Notes: generated by a model not told the origin, from the letters alone. Shown: positions 53,309 through 63,935, counted from the stretch's first letter. The stretch: 64,000 nt of DNA from Pseudomonas oryzihabitans (GCF_001518815.1 NZ_CP013987.1:1839001-1903000); one strand, 5' to 3'. A program made the numbers and translations.

Positions 53309-53326
53309 CTTTTTGAGACCATCGAT

Positions 53327-55501
53327 ATGACTGTCATCAAGAAAATGCTGCTGCTGGTGCTGTCCGCGCTATTGGGCATCATGGTGCTGGCCGGCACCGG
53401 GCAATACGAAATCGACAAGGTGTTCCAGGCGGCCAACTATGGCAACGACAACACCGTGCCCAGTCTGAAGGCCCTCGGTGAGGTCAACGACAGCCGCTCC
53501 GACTACGTGGTGGGCATCTATCGTCACGTGCTGTCGACCAGCAGCGAAGCCATGACCACCGTGGAGCAGGACCTGGCCGTGGCCAAGGAGCGCATCGGCC
53601 AGAACCTCGACAAGTACCAGGCGCTGGTCTCGGACGACCGTGATCGCGCTCTGTTGGCGGCCGACCGGGCCGCCTTCACTGCCCTGTTCAGCCTGGGCGA
53701 CCAGGTCATCGCCCTGTCGCGGCAGAATCGTAACGAGGATGCCCAGACCCTGATGCGCAGCCGCACCGAGGTGCTGGCCGCCATCAACAAGGCCCTCGAC
53801 GAGCACGTCACCTACAACCAGACCCTGGCGCAGCAGGGCGTGCAGGTCGCTCAGAAGACCAAGGTCGAGGCAACCTGGCTGGCGCTGTCCATCGCCCTGG
53901 CCACGCTGCTTGCCGTCGCCCTGCTGGGCTTCTTCATCACCCGCAACCTGTTGCGTCAGCTGGGCGGTGAGCCCGCCGCGGTCGCCACCCTGGCCGGCCG
54001 CGTGGCCGCCGGTGATTTGCCTGACGACATCAAGCTGCGCGCCGAGGACAAGACCAGCCTGATGGCGGCCATGCAGAACATGGTCACCACCCTGCGTGGC
54101 CTGATCACGGAAATGAGCAGCATGTCCTCGGCCCATGACCGCGGTGAAACCGCGGTGCGCATCCCGGCAGAGCAATTCCAAGGTGCCTATCGCAGCATGG
54201 CCGAAGGCGTCAATGGAATGGTCGCTGGCCATCTGAGCGATTCCGCCAAGGCCATGGCTTGCGTCAAGAGCTTTGGCGAAGGCGATTTGTCGGTGGCACT
54301 GGAGCGCTTCCCCGGCCAGAAGGCGGTGATCAACGACAACCTCGAACAGGTGCGCAGCAACATCCAGCGCCTGGTCGAGGACGCCAACCAGCTGAGCCAG
54401 GCCGCCATGGCCGGGCGCCTGGACACCCGCGCCGACGCCAGTGCCCACCAGGGCGATTTCCGCCGCATCGTCGCTGGCATCAACGGCACCCTCGACGCCA
54501 TCGTCGCCCCGGTCAACGAAGCCATGGACGTGATGGCCGGGCTGGCCCAGGGTGACCTGAGCCGCACCGTACGCGGTGACTATCAAGGCCAGCTGCTGGA
54601 GCTCAAGGAGTCGATCAATGGGACCGTCGGCAAGCTGAACCAGATCATCGGCGACGTGCGTCTGTCGGCCGATGCCCTGGCCAGCGCCTCGGAAGAGATC
54701 TCCGCTACCGCCCAGAGCATGAGCCAGGCCAGTACCGAACAGGCCGCCTCGGTGGAGGAGACCAGTGCCAGCGTCGAGCAGATGTCGGCCTCCATCGCCC
54801 AGAACACCGAGAACGCCAAGGTCACCGACGGCATGGCTGGCAAGGCTGCGCGTGAGGCGAGCGAAGGCGGTGACGCGGTGGGCGAGACCCTGATCGCCAT
54901 GAAGACCATCGCCGAGAAGATCGGCATCGTCGACGACATCGCCTACCAGACCAACCTGCTGGCGCTCAACGCCGCCATCGAGGCTGCCCGCGCCGGTGAA
55001 CACGGCAAGGGCTTCGCCGTGGTGGCCGCCGAGGTACGCAAGCTGGCCGAACGCAGCCAGATCGCGGCCCAGGAGATCGGCACCGTGGCCAAGAGCAGCG
55101 TGGCCCTGGCCGAGCGCGCCGGATCACTGCTCGACGAAATGGTGCCGTCCATCAGCAAGACCTCCGATCTGGTACAGGAAATCGCCGCGGCCAGCGAAGA
55201 GCAGAGCAGTGGTGTCACCCAGATCAACGGCGCCATGCTGCAACTCAATCAGATCACCCAGCAGAACGCCTCGGCCTCCGAGGAGTTGGCGGCGACCGCC
55301 GAGGAAATGAGCGGTCAGGCCGAGCAGCTGCAACGGCTGATGGGATTCTTCAACACCGGCGACCGTCGCGTGGTCCAGGACCTGGAACGTGCCATCGAAC
55401 AGGTACGACCGGCCAAACGTGCCGTCCCTCCGGTCACTGCCCGCCGGGCTCCGCAGGCAGACAGTAGCCTGCCGGACGGCTATGTCCGCTTCTCGGAGTA
55501 A
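53327..55501 (+). CDS. Chemoreceptor MCP-2 with one 90-residue HAMP-like module
   Basis: 724 residues. Same design as MCP-1: TM1 ([18 protein letters not shown]), a related but diverged four-helix-bundle sensor, TM2 ([20 protein letters not shown]), HAMP, one 90-residue module (54101-54370), a common connector and an almost identical signalling half. Ends in GYVRFSE. The conserved start of the sensor ([13 protein letters not shown] versus [13 protein letters not shown] in MCP-1) shows recent common origin. The cheW gene begins six bases after the stop. Confidence 0.9.
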   Translation: MTVIKKMLLLVLSALLGIMVLAGTGQYEIDKVFQAANYGNDNTVPSLKALGEVNDSRSDYVVGIYRHVLSTSSEAMTTVEQDLAVAKERIGQNLDKYQALVSDDRDRALLAADRAAFTALFSLGDQVIALSRQNRNEDAQTLMRSRTEVLAAINKALDEHVTYNQTLAQQGVQVAQKTKVEATWLALSIALATLLAVALLGFFITRNLLRQLGGEPAAVATLAGRVAAGDLPDDIKLRAEDKTSLMAAMQNMVTTLRGLITEMSSMSSAHDRGETAVRIPAEQFQGAYRSMAEGVNGMVAGHLSDSAKAMACVKSFGEGDLSVALERFPGQKAVINDNLEQVRSNIQRLVEDANQLSQAAMAGRLDTRADASAHQGDFRRIVAGINGTLDAIVAPVNEAMDVMAGLAQGDLSRTVRGDYQGQLLELKESINGTVGKLNQIIGDVRLSADALASASEEISATAQSMSQASTEQAASVEETSASVEQMSASIAQNTENAKVTDGMAGKAAREASEGGDAVGETLIAMKTIAEKIGIVDDIAYQTNLLALNAAIEAARAGEHGKGFAVVAAEVRKLAERSQIAAQEIGTVAKSSVALAERAGSLLDEMVPSISKTSDLVQEIAAASEEQSSGVTQINGAMLQLNQITQQNASASEELAATAEEMSGQAEQLQRLMGFFNTGDRRVVQDLERAIEQVRPAKRAVPPVTARRAPQADSSLPDGYVRFSE
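54101..54370 (+). repeat. Single 270-bp HAMP-like module in MCP-2
   Basis: In phase with the repeats of MCP-1 and MCP-3; contains [19 protein letters not shown] and [19 protein letters not shown]. Confidence 0.75.
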
Positions 55502-55507
55502 CAACCT

Positions 55508-56011
55508 ATGACTACCCCGACGCTTCCCGACATCGTCCAGGACTCTCTGGGCCATCAGCACCTGACCTTCATGGTGGGTTGCGAGACCTACGCGGTGGAT
55601 ACCCTCGCCGTGCGCGAGATCATCGAGTTCGGCCAGCTGACCCAGGTGCCCCTGATGCCGGCGTGCATCCGCGGCGTCATCAACCTGCGGGGTGCCGTGG
55701 TGCCCGTCGTCGATCTGGAGGCGCGGTTCGGTGGCGCACCGACTCGGGTCGGGCCGCGTACCTGCATCGTCATCCTTGAAGTGATCGCGGACGAGGATAC
55801 CCATGTCCTGGGCGTCGTGGTGGATGCGGTCAGCGAGGTTCTGGAGATCGAGCCGGCCGATATCCGGCCGGCCCCGGCGTTTGGCAGTCGCCTGCCGCCG
55901 CATTTCATCTCGGGAATGGTCAAGGCCGATGACGGCTTCGTAGTGGTGCTGGATGTCGCTCAGGTCCTGAGCGTCGACCAGCTTGCTGATCTGGCGCAAG
56001 CCAAAGGATAA
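55508..56011 (+). CDS. cheW: Coupling protein CheW (first copy)
   Basis: 167 residues. Typical CheW folds: LTFMVGCETYAVDTLAVREII, PACIRGVINLRGAVVPVVDLEARFG, GVVVDAVSEVLEIEPADI. It joins CheA to receptors. A second cheW lies at 60422-60892 with about the same length but clearly different sequence, so they may serve different receptor groups. Confidence 0.94.
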   Translation: MTTPTLPDIVQDSLGHQHLTFMVGCETYAVDTLAVREIIEFGQLTQVPLMPACIRGVINLRGAVVPVVDLEARFGGAPTRVGPRTCIVILEVIADEDTHVLGVVVDAVSEVLEIEPADIRPAPAFGSRLPPHFISGMVKADDGFVVVLDVAQVLSVDQLADLAQAKG

Positions 56012-56053
56012 GAGCAATAGCGGTTTCAAAAATAAATATCCAAGGAGACGACC

Positions 56054-58618
56054 ATGTCCGAACTGTCCCGTTGTTTCACACAGATTCGCACTATGTTCGC
56101 CGGCGTAGCCGTTGGCGTCCTGCTGTTGATGGGCATCGCAGGCTACGAATTGAATGTCTTTGGCGCTGCTGCTTCAGCGCAATGGGGAGTGGGTTTCGTT
56201 GGTGTTCTACTACTCGCGCTGATCGGGCTGAGTGCCCGGGTGATCGTGCGAAGCTTGCGCAGTGCCCTGGGCGCCGAGCCCGAGGTGGTCACCGCGCTCA
56301 CCGCGCGGCTCGCCCGTGGCGAGCTGCCTGCGACCACCGCTGCGCCGCAAGGGAAAGATGACAGTCTGCTGGCGCACCTGCTCTGGGTGACCGCCTCTTT
56401 GCGTGAGCTGCATGCGGATAGTGCCCGGGTCGCTGCCGCCCAGGCCGAAGGGCGCACGGAGCAGCGCCTGGTGACCACGACCTTGCCCGGCTGCTACGGC
56501 GAGATCGCGGCGGAGGTCAATACCCTGCTGGCCCAGGGGCTTGCCGATCAGGAGCGGATCCTGGGCTGTCTGCAGGCCTTCGGCCACGGCGATTTCAGCC
56601 AACCGCTGGCCACCTTCCCCGGCCAGAAAGCGGTCCTGAACGATAACATCGAGCTTCTGCGTAGCGCCGTCCTTACCCTGATCGACGACGTCCAGCAGAT
56701 GTCGCGCGAGCATGATGCAGGTGATATCGACGTCCGGATCGACGCCGAGCGCTTCCAGGGCCTCTATCGTGAGTTGGCTACTGGCATCAACGTCATGGTC
56801 GCCGGACACATCACGGTCAAGAAAAAGGCCATGGCCTGCGTCAAAGCCTTCGGGGAGGGCGATCTCGACGCACCGCTGGAACGCTTCCCTGGCAAGAAAG
56901 CCTTTATCAACGACGACATCGAGCAGCTGCGCGGCAACATCCAGGCCCTGATGGCCGAGATGCAGCACATGTCCCATGAGCACGATGCCGGCGACATCGA
57001 CGTCTGCATCGACGCCGAGCGTTTCCAAGGTTCCTACCGCGAGATCGCCGTGGGGATCAATGCCATGGTGGCGGGACACATCGCGGTCAAGAAAAAGGCC
57101 ATGGCCTGCGTCAAGGCCTTTGGCGAAGGCGACCTCAAAGCGCCACTGGAGCGCTTCCCCGGCAAGAAAGCCTTTATCAACGACAACATCGAGCAGCTGC
57201 GCGACAACATCCAGGCCCTGATGGCCGAGATGCAGCACATGTCCCACGAGCACGATGCCGGCGATATCGACGTCTGCATCGATGCCGAGCGTTTCCAGGG
57301 TTCCTATCGCGAGATCGCCATGGGGATCAATGCCATGGTCGCCGGGCACATCGCGGTCAAGAAAAAGGCCATGGCCTGCATCAAGGCCTTTGGTGAGGGC
57401 GACCTGTCGGCGCCGCTGGAGGCCTTCCCTGGCAAGAAAGCGTTCATCAACGACAACATCGAACAGGTACGCGCCAACATCCAGCGCTTGATCGACGACG
57501 CCCAGCACCTGAGCCAGGCCGCCATGGCCGGTCGCCTGGATACCCGCGCCGATGCCAGCGTCCATCAGGGCGATTTCCGCCGCATCGTCGCCGGCATCAA
57601 CGGCACCCTGGACGCCATCGTGGCGCCGGTCAACGAGGCCATGAGCGTGATGGCGGGGCTGGCCCAGGGGGATCTGAGTCGCACCGTGCGCGGTGACTAT
57701 CATGGCCAGCTGCTGGAGCTCAAGGATTCGGTCAACGCCACCGTCGGCAAGCTGAACCAGATCATCGGTGAGGTCCGTATGTCGGCGGATTCCCTGGCCA
57801 GTGCCTCCGAAGAGCTTTCCGCCACGGCCCATAACCTGAGCCAGGCCACGACCGAGCAGGCGGCCTCGGTGGAGGAGACCAGCGCCAGCGTCGAGCAGAT
57901 GTCGGCCTCCATCGCCCAGAACACCGAGAACGCCAAGGTCACCGACGGCATGGCCGGCAAGGCGGCCCGAGAAGCCGATGAGGGCGGTCAGGCCGTCGGT
58001 GAGACCCTGGTGGCCATGAAGACCATTGCCGAGAAGATCGGCATCGTCGACGACATCGCCTACCAGACCAACCTGCTGGCCCTCAACGCCGCCATCGAGG
58101 CTGCCCGTGCCGGTGAACACGGCAAGGGCTTCGCCGTGGTGGCCGCCGAAGTACGCAAGCTGGCCGAGCGCAGCCAGGTCGCGGCCCAGGAAATCGGCAC
58201 CGTGGCCAAGAGCAGCGTGGCCCTGGCCGAGCGCGCCGGGTCATTGCTCGACGAAATCGTACCGTCCATCGGTAAAACCTCGGATCTGGTGCAGGAAATT
58301 GCCGCGGCGTCCGAAGAACAGAGCAGTGGCGTTTCGCAAATCAACAATGTCATGCAGCAACTTAGCCAGATCACCCAGCAAAACGCCTCCGCCTCCGAAG
58401 AGCTCGCTGCCACGGCGGAGGAGATGAGTGGCCAGGCCGAACAGCTCCAGCAGCTCATGGGCTTCTTCAGCACCGGAGAAGGGCGGGCGGTGCACGATCT
58501 GGAGCGCGCGCTGGGCCAGGCAAGGTCGACGCTGAATCGCCCGCCGCAATCCCTTGAACTCACTGCTCAATCGACGGGGACGAATGGGCCGGACGGTTAT
58601 GTGCGTTTCTCGGAGTAA
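56054..58618 (+). CDS. Chemoreceptor MCP-3 with three 90-residue HAMP-like repeats and no sensor domain
   Basis: 854 residues. TM1 (about 14-30) and TM2 (about 42-62) are separated by only a dozen residues, so the periplasmic sensor seen in MCP-1 and MCP-2 is missing. A HAMP-like stretch is followed by three 90-residue modules (56678-57487), the common connector and the common signalling half. The tail ends GYVRFSE. Signals probably arise inside the cell or membrane, with the module array as candidate input. The ATG has AAGGAG about nine bases upstream. Confidence 0.9.
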   Translation: MSELSRCFTQIRTMFAGVAVGVLLLMGIAGYELNVFGAAASAQWGVGFVGVLLLALIGLSARVIVRSLRSALGAEPEVVTALTARLARGELPATTAAPQGKDDSLLAHLLWVTASLRELHADSARVAAAQAEGRTEQRLVTTTLPGCYGEIAAEVNTLLAQGLADQERILGCLQAFGHGDFSQPLATFPGQKAVLNDNIELLRSAVLTLIDDVQQMSREHDAGDIDVRIDAERFQGLYRELATGINVMVAGHITVKKKAMACVKAFGEGDLDAPLERFPGKKAFINDDIEQLRGNIQALMAEMQHMSHEHDAGDIDVCIDAERFQGSYREIAVGINAMVAGHIAVKKKAMACVKAFGEGDLKAPLERFPGKKAFINDNIEQLRDNIQALMAEMQHMSHEHDAGDIDVCIDAERFQGSYREIAMGINAMVAGHIAVKKKAMACIKAFGEGDLSAPLEAFPGKKAFINDNIEQVRANIQRLIDDAQHLSQAAMAGRLDTRADASVHQGDFRRIVAGINGTLDAIVAPVNEAMSVMAGLAQGDLSRTVRGDYHGQLLELKDSVNATVGKLNQIIGEVRMSADSLASASEELSATAHNLSQATTEQAASVEETSASVEQMSASIAQNTENAKVTDGMAGKAAREADEGGQAVGETLVAMKTIAEKIGIVDDIAYQTNLLALNAAIEAARAGEHGKGFAVVAAEVRKLAERSQVAAQEIGTVAKSSVALAERAGSLLDEIVPSIGKTSDLVQEIAAASEEQSSGVSQINNVMQQLSQITQQNASASEELAATAEEMSGQAEQLQQLMGFFSTGEGRAVHDLERALGQARSTLNRPPQSLELTAQSTGTNGPDGYVRFSE
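56678..57487 (+). repeat. Three tandem 270-bp HAMP-like modules in MCP-3
   Basis: Units begin at 56678, 56948 and 57218. The second and third are very similar ([20 protein letters not shown] in both); the first is more diverged ([20 protein letters not shown]). Confidence 0.9.
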
Positions 58619-58701
58619 AGACGCGAAGAGTGCTGCTGATGTTGTCCTGTCGAGGTGCTGGACCGGCCTCTTCAGGACTGAAACCCCGCCGTACTAGAAA
58701 A

Positions 58702-58727
58702 AAGCGCCTACCGAAGGTAAGGCGCTT
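58702..58727 (-). terminator. Orphan intrinsic terminator pointing left
   Basis: AAGCGCCT (58702-58709) and AGGCGCTT (58720-58727) pair, with inner ACC/GGT pairing. On the minus strand the hairpin is followed by a T-run (TTTTTTC); on the plus strand no T-run follows. No minus-strand gene lies to its right. Confidence 0.65.
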
Positions 58728-58766
58728 CACCAAAAAGCAGTACATCGCGCCGGAGGCGCTCGCACC

Positions 58767-60422
58767 ATGCTGAACAAACTTCGTGTATCGACCAAGCTGG
58801 CGATAGGTTTCGGTACCGCCATCCTGTTGCTGCTGCTGGTCATAGGCGTATCCCTGCTGAACATGGGAACGATGAAGAACTCGGCCGACAACATGTCGCA
58901 GTTCCGTTTCCCCATGACAGTGCAAGCCAACACCCTGGTGCGCAATACCCTGGACAGCGGTCGCCTGCTGCGCAACCTGCTGCTGCTGACTGACGAAGCG
59001 GCCGTGGCCAAGACCAAGGAAGACATCGCCAAGGTCCGCGCGGACAACAGCGAGATCCTCGCTGACCTGAAAAAGAAGATCACCAGCGATGAGGGCAAGC
59101 AAAAGCTGGCCGCCGCCGTGGATGCGCGTCAGCGTTTGCAGGACAAATACGGCGAGTTCTTTCGCCTGCTGGACAGTGACCGCGGTCAGGCTCGGGACTA
59201 CCTGCTGAACGTTTTTGCCCCCAACAACAACGAACTGGTCGCGGCCCTGGGTGCCTTGAACGACCTCCAGGCGCAGCGCATGCAGGAAGCCGGGGAAGCG
59301 GCCACCGCTGCCTATATGGACGCCCGTAACCTGATGCTGGTGATCGGCGCCGTGGCGACCCTGATCGCCGTCCTGCTCGGCTACCTGATCACTCGCAGCC
59401 TGATCCGTCAGCTGGGCGGCGAGCCGGCCTACGCCGCCGAGGTGGTGCAGCGCGTTGCCCGGGGCGACCTGAGTGTCGAGGTGGCGACCCGTGAAGGTGA
59501 CACCACCAGCATGCTGGCGTCCGTACGGGCCATGACCACCACCCTGGCGCAGATCATCAGCGATGTGCGCAGTTCGGCCGATGGCCTGGCCAGTGCCTCC
59601 GAAGAGGTCTCGGCCACCGCCCAGAGCATGAGCCAGGCCAGCACCGAGCAGGCGGCTTCCGTCGAGGAAACCAGCGCCAGCATCGAAGAGATGTCGGCCT
59701 CCATTGCCCAGAACACCGAGAACGCCAAGATCACCGACGGCATGGCCGGCAAGGCCGCGCGGGAGGCGGACGAGGGTGGTCAGGCCGTACGCGAGACGTT
59801 GGTAGCCATGAAGACCATCGCCGACAAGATCGGCATCGTCGACGACATCGCCTACCAGACCAACCTGCTGGCGCTCAATGCCGCCATCGAAGCCGCTCGC
59901 GCCGGTGAACACGGCAAGGGCTTCGCCGTGGTGGCCGCCGAGGTGCGCAAGCTGGCCGAACGTAGCCAGGTCGCGGCCCAGGAAATCGGCACCGTGGCCA
60001 AGAGCAGCGTGGCCCTGGCCGAGCGCGCCGGGTCGCTGCTGGGCGAGATGGTGCCATCCATCAATAGGACCTCCGACCTGGTGCAGGAGATCACCGCTGC
60101 CTCGGAAGAGCAGAGTGCCGGTGTCGAGCAGATCAACGGCGCCATGCTGCAACTGAGCCAGATCACCCAGCAGAACGCCTCGGCGTCCGAAGAGCTGGCC
60201 GCCACCGCGGAAGAGATGAGCGGCCAGGCCGAGCAGCTCCAGCAATTGATGGAGTACTTCACCCTCGGCAGTACATCGGCATCGCAACAGATCGTGCGCC
60301 CCACCAACAATCGCCCGGCTCCGAGTCTGGCCGAGCGCACCTCTGCGCTGATCGACACTCCCCGTCGCGCCCCGCGTGGTGGTGTGCCGGCCGGTTTCGC
60401 CCGTTTCGAGGAACAAGCCTGA
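58767..60422 (+). CDS. Chemoreceptor MCP-4, short form without the 90-residue module
   Basis: 551 residues. TM1 ([20 protein letters not shown]), a four-helix-bundle sensor of 4HB_MCP type (about 33-185), TM2 ([20 protein letters not shown]), one HAMP domain, then the signalling half, nearly the same as in MCP-1 to MCP-3. The tail ends GFARFEEQA. Conserved TMs and module-free HAMP make it the simplest of the set. The stop overlaps the ATG of cheW-2 by one base. Confidence 0.92.
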   Translation: MLNKLRVSTKLAIGFGTAILLLLLVIGVSLLNMGTMKNSADNMSQFRFPMTVQANTLVRNTLDSGRLLRNLLLLTDEAAVAKTKEDIAKVRADNSEILADLKKKITSDEGKQKLAAAVDARQRLQDKYGEFFRLLDSDRGQARDYLLNVFAPNNNELVAALGALNDLQAQRMQEAGEAATAAYMDARNLMLVIGAVATLIAVLLGYLITRSLIRQLGGEPAYAAEVVQRVARGDLSVEVATREGDTTSMLASVRAMTTTLAQIISDVRSSADGLASASEEVSATAQSMSQASTEQAASVEETSASIEEMSASIAQNTENAKITDGMAGKAAREADEGGQAVRETLVAMKTIADKIGIVDDIAYQTNLLALNAAIEAARAGEHGKGFAVVAAEVRKLAERSQVAAQEIGTVAKSSVALAERAGSLLGEMVPSINRTSDLVQEITAASEEQSAGVEQINGAMLQLSQITQQNASASEELAATAEEMSGQAEQLQQLMEYFTLGSTSASQQIVRPTNNRPAPSLAERTSALIDTPRRAPRGGVPAGFARFEEQA

Positions 60423-60892
60423 TGCTATCCCGCCAGTTTCTGACCTTTCAGCTCGCCGGTGATCTCTACGGCGTCAACACTGCCTGCGTGCGGGAAATCA
60501 TCGAGTACGGTGCCGTCACCACGGTGCCCATGCTGCCGCCCGCCATCCGCGGCGTCATCAACCTGCGTGGCGCGGCCGTGCCGGTGATGGACCTTGGCGT
60601 GCGCTTTCGCAACCAGGTGAGCGAAACCTCTCGCCGCAGCTGCATCGTGGTACTGGAAATCCAGGTCGACGGCGGCCCCCAGGTCTTCGGCATCGTGGTG
60701 GACGCGGTCTGTGAGGTACTGGAGATCGCCGCCGACGCCATCGAGGCGGCGCCGCGCTTTGGTGCCTCGATCCGCACCGACTTCATCCTCGGCATGGCCA
60801 AGCAGGGTGCGGGTTTCGTCATCCTGCTCGACATGGATCGGGTGCTGGGCGAAGACGACCTCGCTCAGCTCGCCGCCATGACGGCTGCCTGA
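60422..60892 (+). CDS. cheW: Coupling protein CheW (second copy)
   Basis: 156 residues: LTFQLAGDLYGVNTACVREIIEYG, PPAIRGVINLRGAAVPVMDLGVRF, GIVVDAVCEVLEIAADAIE. Translationally coupled to MCP-4. Confidence 0.94.
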   Translation: MLSRQFLTFQLAGDLYGVNTACVREIIEYGAVTTVPMLPPAIRGVINLRGAAVPVMDLGVRFRNQVSETSRRSCIVVLEIQVDGGPQVFGIVVDAVCEVLEIAADAIEAAPRFGASIRTDFILGMAKQGAGFVILLDMDRVLGEDDLAQLAAMTAA

Positions 60893-60902
60893 GGACGGGT
60901 GC

Positions 60903-61706
60903 ATGGAGCTTCCCGCGCTGACCGACAGCGAGTTCCGGCAGTTTCGCAGCTTCATCTTCCGGGTCGCCGGCATCAGCATGTCCGATGCCAAGCGCCCGCT
61001 GGTGAGCGGCCGCCTCGCCAAGCGTGTGCGCCAGCGTGGCACGCCCAGCTACGACGCCTACTTCCAGCTGATCCAGCGCGATCAGACGGAGTGCCAGATG
61101 GCGGTCGATCTGCTGACCACCAACGAGACCTATTTCTTTCGCGAACCCAAGCACTTCGACTTTCTCCGTGAGCAGGTGCTGCCGAACTGGGATCGGCGCC
61201 AGTCGCTGCGCCTGTGGAGCGGTGCCTGCTCCTCGGGTGAGGAGCCCTATACCCTGGCCATGACCCTTGCCGAGGGCCTGGGCGAACGACCCTGGGAGAT
61301 CGTTGCCTCCGACCTCAGCACCCGGGTACTGGCCAAGGCGCGCAGCGCTCAGTATCCCCTGGCGGAGGCCGAGGACATCCCGCCGGCGCTACTGCGGCGC
61401 TATTGCTTCAAGGGGGTGGGCGAAAACGAGGGCACCTTTCTGGTGGATCCCCGGCTGACGGCGCGCATTTCCTTCCGGCAGATCAACCTCAATAACGCGC
61501 TGCCAGATATGGGTACCTTCGACATCATCTTCCTGCGCAACGTGATGATCTACTTCGATCTGCCGACCAAGCGCCAGGTGGTATCGCGGCTGGTTCGCCA
61601 TCTGCGGCCCGGTGGTTACTTCTTCGTGAGTCATTCCGAAAGCCTGAACGGAGTGACCGACGCGCTGAGGATGGTCAGCCCGTCCATCTATCAACGTCCG
61701 CTCTGA
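60903..61706 (+). CDS. cheR: Chemotaxis protein methyltransferase CheR
   Basis: 267 residues. The N-terminal helical domain (TDSEFRQFRSFIFRVAGISM) is followed by the SAM-binding domain: SGACSSGEEPYTLAMTLAE, IVASDLSTRVLAKA, DIIFLRNVMIYFD. It methylates receptor glutamates using SAM. A beta-subdomain (residues about 165-190) that docks the receptor C-terminal peptide in E. coli is present in length. Confidence 0.95.
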   Translation: MELPALTDSEFRQFRSFIFRVAGISMSDAKRPLVSGRLAKRVRQRGTPSYDAYFQLIQRDQTECQMAVDLLTTNETYFFREPKHFDFLREQVLPNWDRRQSLRLWSGACSSGEEPYTLAMTLAEGLGERPWEIVASDLSTRVLAKARSAQYPLAEAEDIPPALLRRYCFKGVGENEGTFLVDPRLTARISFRQINLNNALPDMGTFDIIFLRNVMIYFDLPTKRQVVSRLVRHLRPGGYFFVSHSESLNGVTDALRMVSPSIYQRPL

Positions 61707-61708
61707 TC

Positions 61709-62224
61709 ATGGCTGCCGTGCCGGAAGTCTTCCTGCGCCCTGGTGACTGGTATTTTGGCCGGGGAGAACTCCGCGTCCGGACCATCCTCGGTTCCTGCGT
61801 GGCTTTCGTGTTCTGGCATCCACAGCGCCGCCTCGGCGGTATGACCCATGCGCTGCTGCCCAAGCGCCAGCGTCCGACCCCGGGCGCCGCCACCGCCATC
61901 GATGGCCACTATGTGGACGAATCCCTGCAGTTGATGTTGGATGCGGTCGCACGCCACGGTGGCGATCTGCCCGGCTATCAGGTGCACCTCTACGGCGGTG
62001 GCAACATGTTTCCCCAGATCCTGCGCGGAAGGGTCCGCAACATCGGCGACATCAATGTCGATGCCGCGCTGGCGCAGCTCGCCGAGGCGGGTGTGCGCAC
62101 GGTGCGGACTCACGTCCGCGGCGCCGGCCATCGCAAACTTTCCCTGGACCTCGTCGACGGCCGGGTGCTCATGCAACAGGTGGAGCTAACCTACGTTCCG
62201 CCGCTTACGAGATTTACGCCATGA
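61709..62224 (+). CDS. cheD: Chemoreceptor glutamine deamidase CheD
   Basis: 171 residues. The catalytic cysteine is in [11 protein letters not shown] and histidine in GGMTHALLP; the [10 protein letters not shown] stretch is typical. CheD deamidates receptor glutamines and can demethylate. The start lies two bases after the cheR stop and the end overlaps the cheB ATG by four bases. Confidence 0.94.
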   Translation: MAAVPEVFLRPGDWYFGRGELRVRTILGSCVAFVFWHPQRRLGGMTHALLPKRQRPTPGAATAIDGHYVDESLQLMLDAVARHGGDLPGYQVHLYGGGNMFPQILRGRVRNIGDINVDAALAQLAEAGVRTVRTHVRGAGHRKLSLDLVDGRVLMQQVELTYVPPLTRFTP

Positions 62225-63291
62225 ACAAGATCAAGGTCCTCATCGTCGACGACTCGGCCGTGGTGCGGCAGGTGCTCGCCCAGAGTCTCGCGGAGGATCC
62301 CGCCATCGAGGTCATGGGCGTCGCCGCCGACCCGGTGTTCGCCCAGGACAAGATGCGCAAGCAGTGGCCCGACGTCATCGTGCTGGACGTAGAGATGCCG
62401 CGCATGGACGGCATCACTTTTCTCAAGAAGATCATGGCCGAGCGGCCGACCCCGGTGGTGATCTGCTCGACCCTGACCGAAAAGGGCGCAGCTACCACCC
62501 TGCAGGCCATGGCCGCCGGGGCGGTCAGCATCGTCACCAAGCCCCAGGCCAATCTCAAGCAATTCCTCAAGGATGCTTCGGACGACCTCACCAGTGCGGT
62601 GAAGGCCGCGGCCCGGGCCAATCTCAAGCGCCTGGTGCCGCGCGGCGTGCCCGTTACACCGACGCCCAAGCTCAGTGCCGACGCCATCCTGCCGGCGGGC
62701 GGCAGTCCGGCCATGGCCCGTACCACCGAGCGCATCGTCGCCCTGGGTACCTCCACCGGCGGCACCCAGGCGCTGGAAGCGGTACTGACGACGCTGCCGC
62801 GGGTCTGCCCGGGCATCGTGGTGGTGCAGCACATGCCGGAGCGTTTCACCGCGGCTTTCGCCGAGCGGCTGGATCGCCTCTGCGAACTGGAGGTGCGCGA
62901 AGCCCGGCACGGCGACCGGGTCCTGCCCGGCCGGGTGCTCATCGCGCCGGGTGGGCGGCACATGCTGCTCAAGCGCAGTGGCGCGCAGTATCAGGTGGAC
63001 GTCATCGACGGGCCGCCGGTCAGTCGCCACCGGCCTTCGGTGGACGTGCTGTTTCGCTCGGTGGCCCGGGCCGCCGGCAGCAACGCCCTGGGCATCATCA
63101 TGACCGGCATGGGCGACGACGGCGCGCGCGGCCTCAAGGAATTGCGCGAGGCCGGTGGCCGCACCCTCGGCCAGGACGAGGACAGCTGCGTGGTCTACGG
63201 CATGCCCAAGGAAGCCATGAAGCTGGGCGCCGTGGAGCAGGAAATCGGTCTCAACCAGATCGCCGCCGCCATCCTCAAAGGCGGGGTCTAG
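62221..63291 (+). CDS. cheB: Protein-glutamate methylesterase CheB
   Basis: 356 residues. Receiver domain with acidic pair VDDS and phospho-aspartate in [13 protein letters not shown], linker (about 120-160), and methylesterase domain with catalytic serine [10 protein letters not shown], histidine [14 protein letters not shown] and aspartate [10 protein letters not shown]. It resets receptor methylation when phosphorylated by CheA. Confidence 0.95.
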   Translation: MNKIKVLIVDDSAVVRQVLAQSLAEDPAIEVMGVAADPVFAQDKMRKQWPDVIVLDVEMPRMDGITFLKKIMAERPTPVVICSTLTEKGAATTLQAMAAGAVSIVTKPQANLKQFLKDASDDLTSAVKAAARANLKRLVPRGVPVTPTPKLSADAILPAGGSPAMARTTERIVALGTSTGGTQALEAVLTTLPRVCPGIVVVQHMPERFTAAFAERLDRLCELEVREARHGDRVLPGRVLIAPGGRHMLLKRSGAQYQVDVIDGPPVSRHRPSVDVLFRSVARAAGSNALGIIMTGMGDDGARGLKELREAGGRTLGQDEDSCVVYGMPKEAMKLGAVEQEIGLNQIAAAILKGGV

Positions 63292-63344
63292 ACGAACTTG
63301 CGGGGCAGTCCGGACTCCAAGCGCCAGCACGCGAGGAGAGCCCC

Positions 63345-63920
63345 ATGTTCGACATCTGCCACTGGATCAACGAACCCGAAACCTGGCTGGCCGAGCCCGC
63401 TCGGCTGAGGGTCATCACCGACCGCCACAGCGACTTCTGGCGCCTGACCCATGACGGCGCCGAGCGTGACAGCGGCCACTTCTTCGGTGCCCGGGTCCAC
63501 AGTGGCTTCACTGCCCAACTGCGGGTAGCGGCGCGCTGCAAGAATCAGGGCGATCATGCCGGCATCATGGTGCGAATCGATGGGCACCACTGGCTGCGCG
63601 CCGGCATCGGCTATTTCGACGACACCCCGCAACTGCTCAGCGTACTGACCCAGGGCCGCTCCGACCTGGCCCTGGGCGCGCCGCTCGGTGATCACGAAGA
63701 ACTCTGGCTGAGAGTGACCCTGACCCAGGGCACGCTGCGCGTGCAGGCATCCCTCGATGGTCAGCGCTGGCCGCTGCTGCGGCTGGCCAGCTTGCCGGTG
63801 GCAGCGGAATACCGCGTCGGCCCGGTGTGCGGCACCCCGGAGCGGGGCGGCATGGAGGTGGCCTTCAGCGATTTCAGTCTGCAGGCCCCGTTGCAGCGCG
63901 GCCTCGCTGATCTGAGCTGA
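63345..63920 (+). CDS. DUF1349 protein
   Basis: 191 residues with a concanavalin-like beta-sandwich pattern: GHFFGARVHSGFTAQLRVAA, DHAGIMVRIDGHHWLRAGI, ELWLRVTLTQGTLRVQASLDG. The bacterial family is uncharacterised. Located 53 bases after cheB on the same strand and preceded by GAGGAGAGCCCC; it may belong to the operon. The open frame upstream overlaps cheB. Confidence 0.75.
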   Translation: MFDICHWINEPETWLAEPARLRVITDRHSDFWRLTHDGAERDSGHFFGARVHSGFTAQLRVAARCKNQGDHAGIMVRIDGHHWLRAGIGYFDDTPQLLSVLTQGRSDLALGAPLGDHEELWLRVTLTQGTLRVQASLDGQRWPLLRLASLPVAAEYRVGPVCGTPERGGMEVAFSDFSLQAPLQRGLADLS

Positions 63921-63935
63921 GGCGGGGAGGGGCCG

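Noticed and set aside
48403..53436. A 1677-codon open frame on the minus strand across cheA and MCP-1
   Set aside because: It is antisense to well-identified genes, has Gly/His/Asp-rich shadow composition and no domain; long antisense frames are expected in high-GC DNA with strong codon bias.
56210..58120. 636-codon minus-strand frame over MCP-3, with similar frames over MCP-2 and MCP-4
   Set aside because: They mirror the repeats of the receptor genes and have no ribosome binding sites or motifs.
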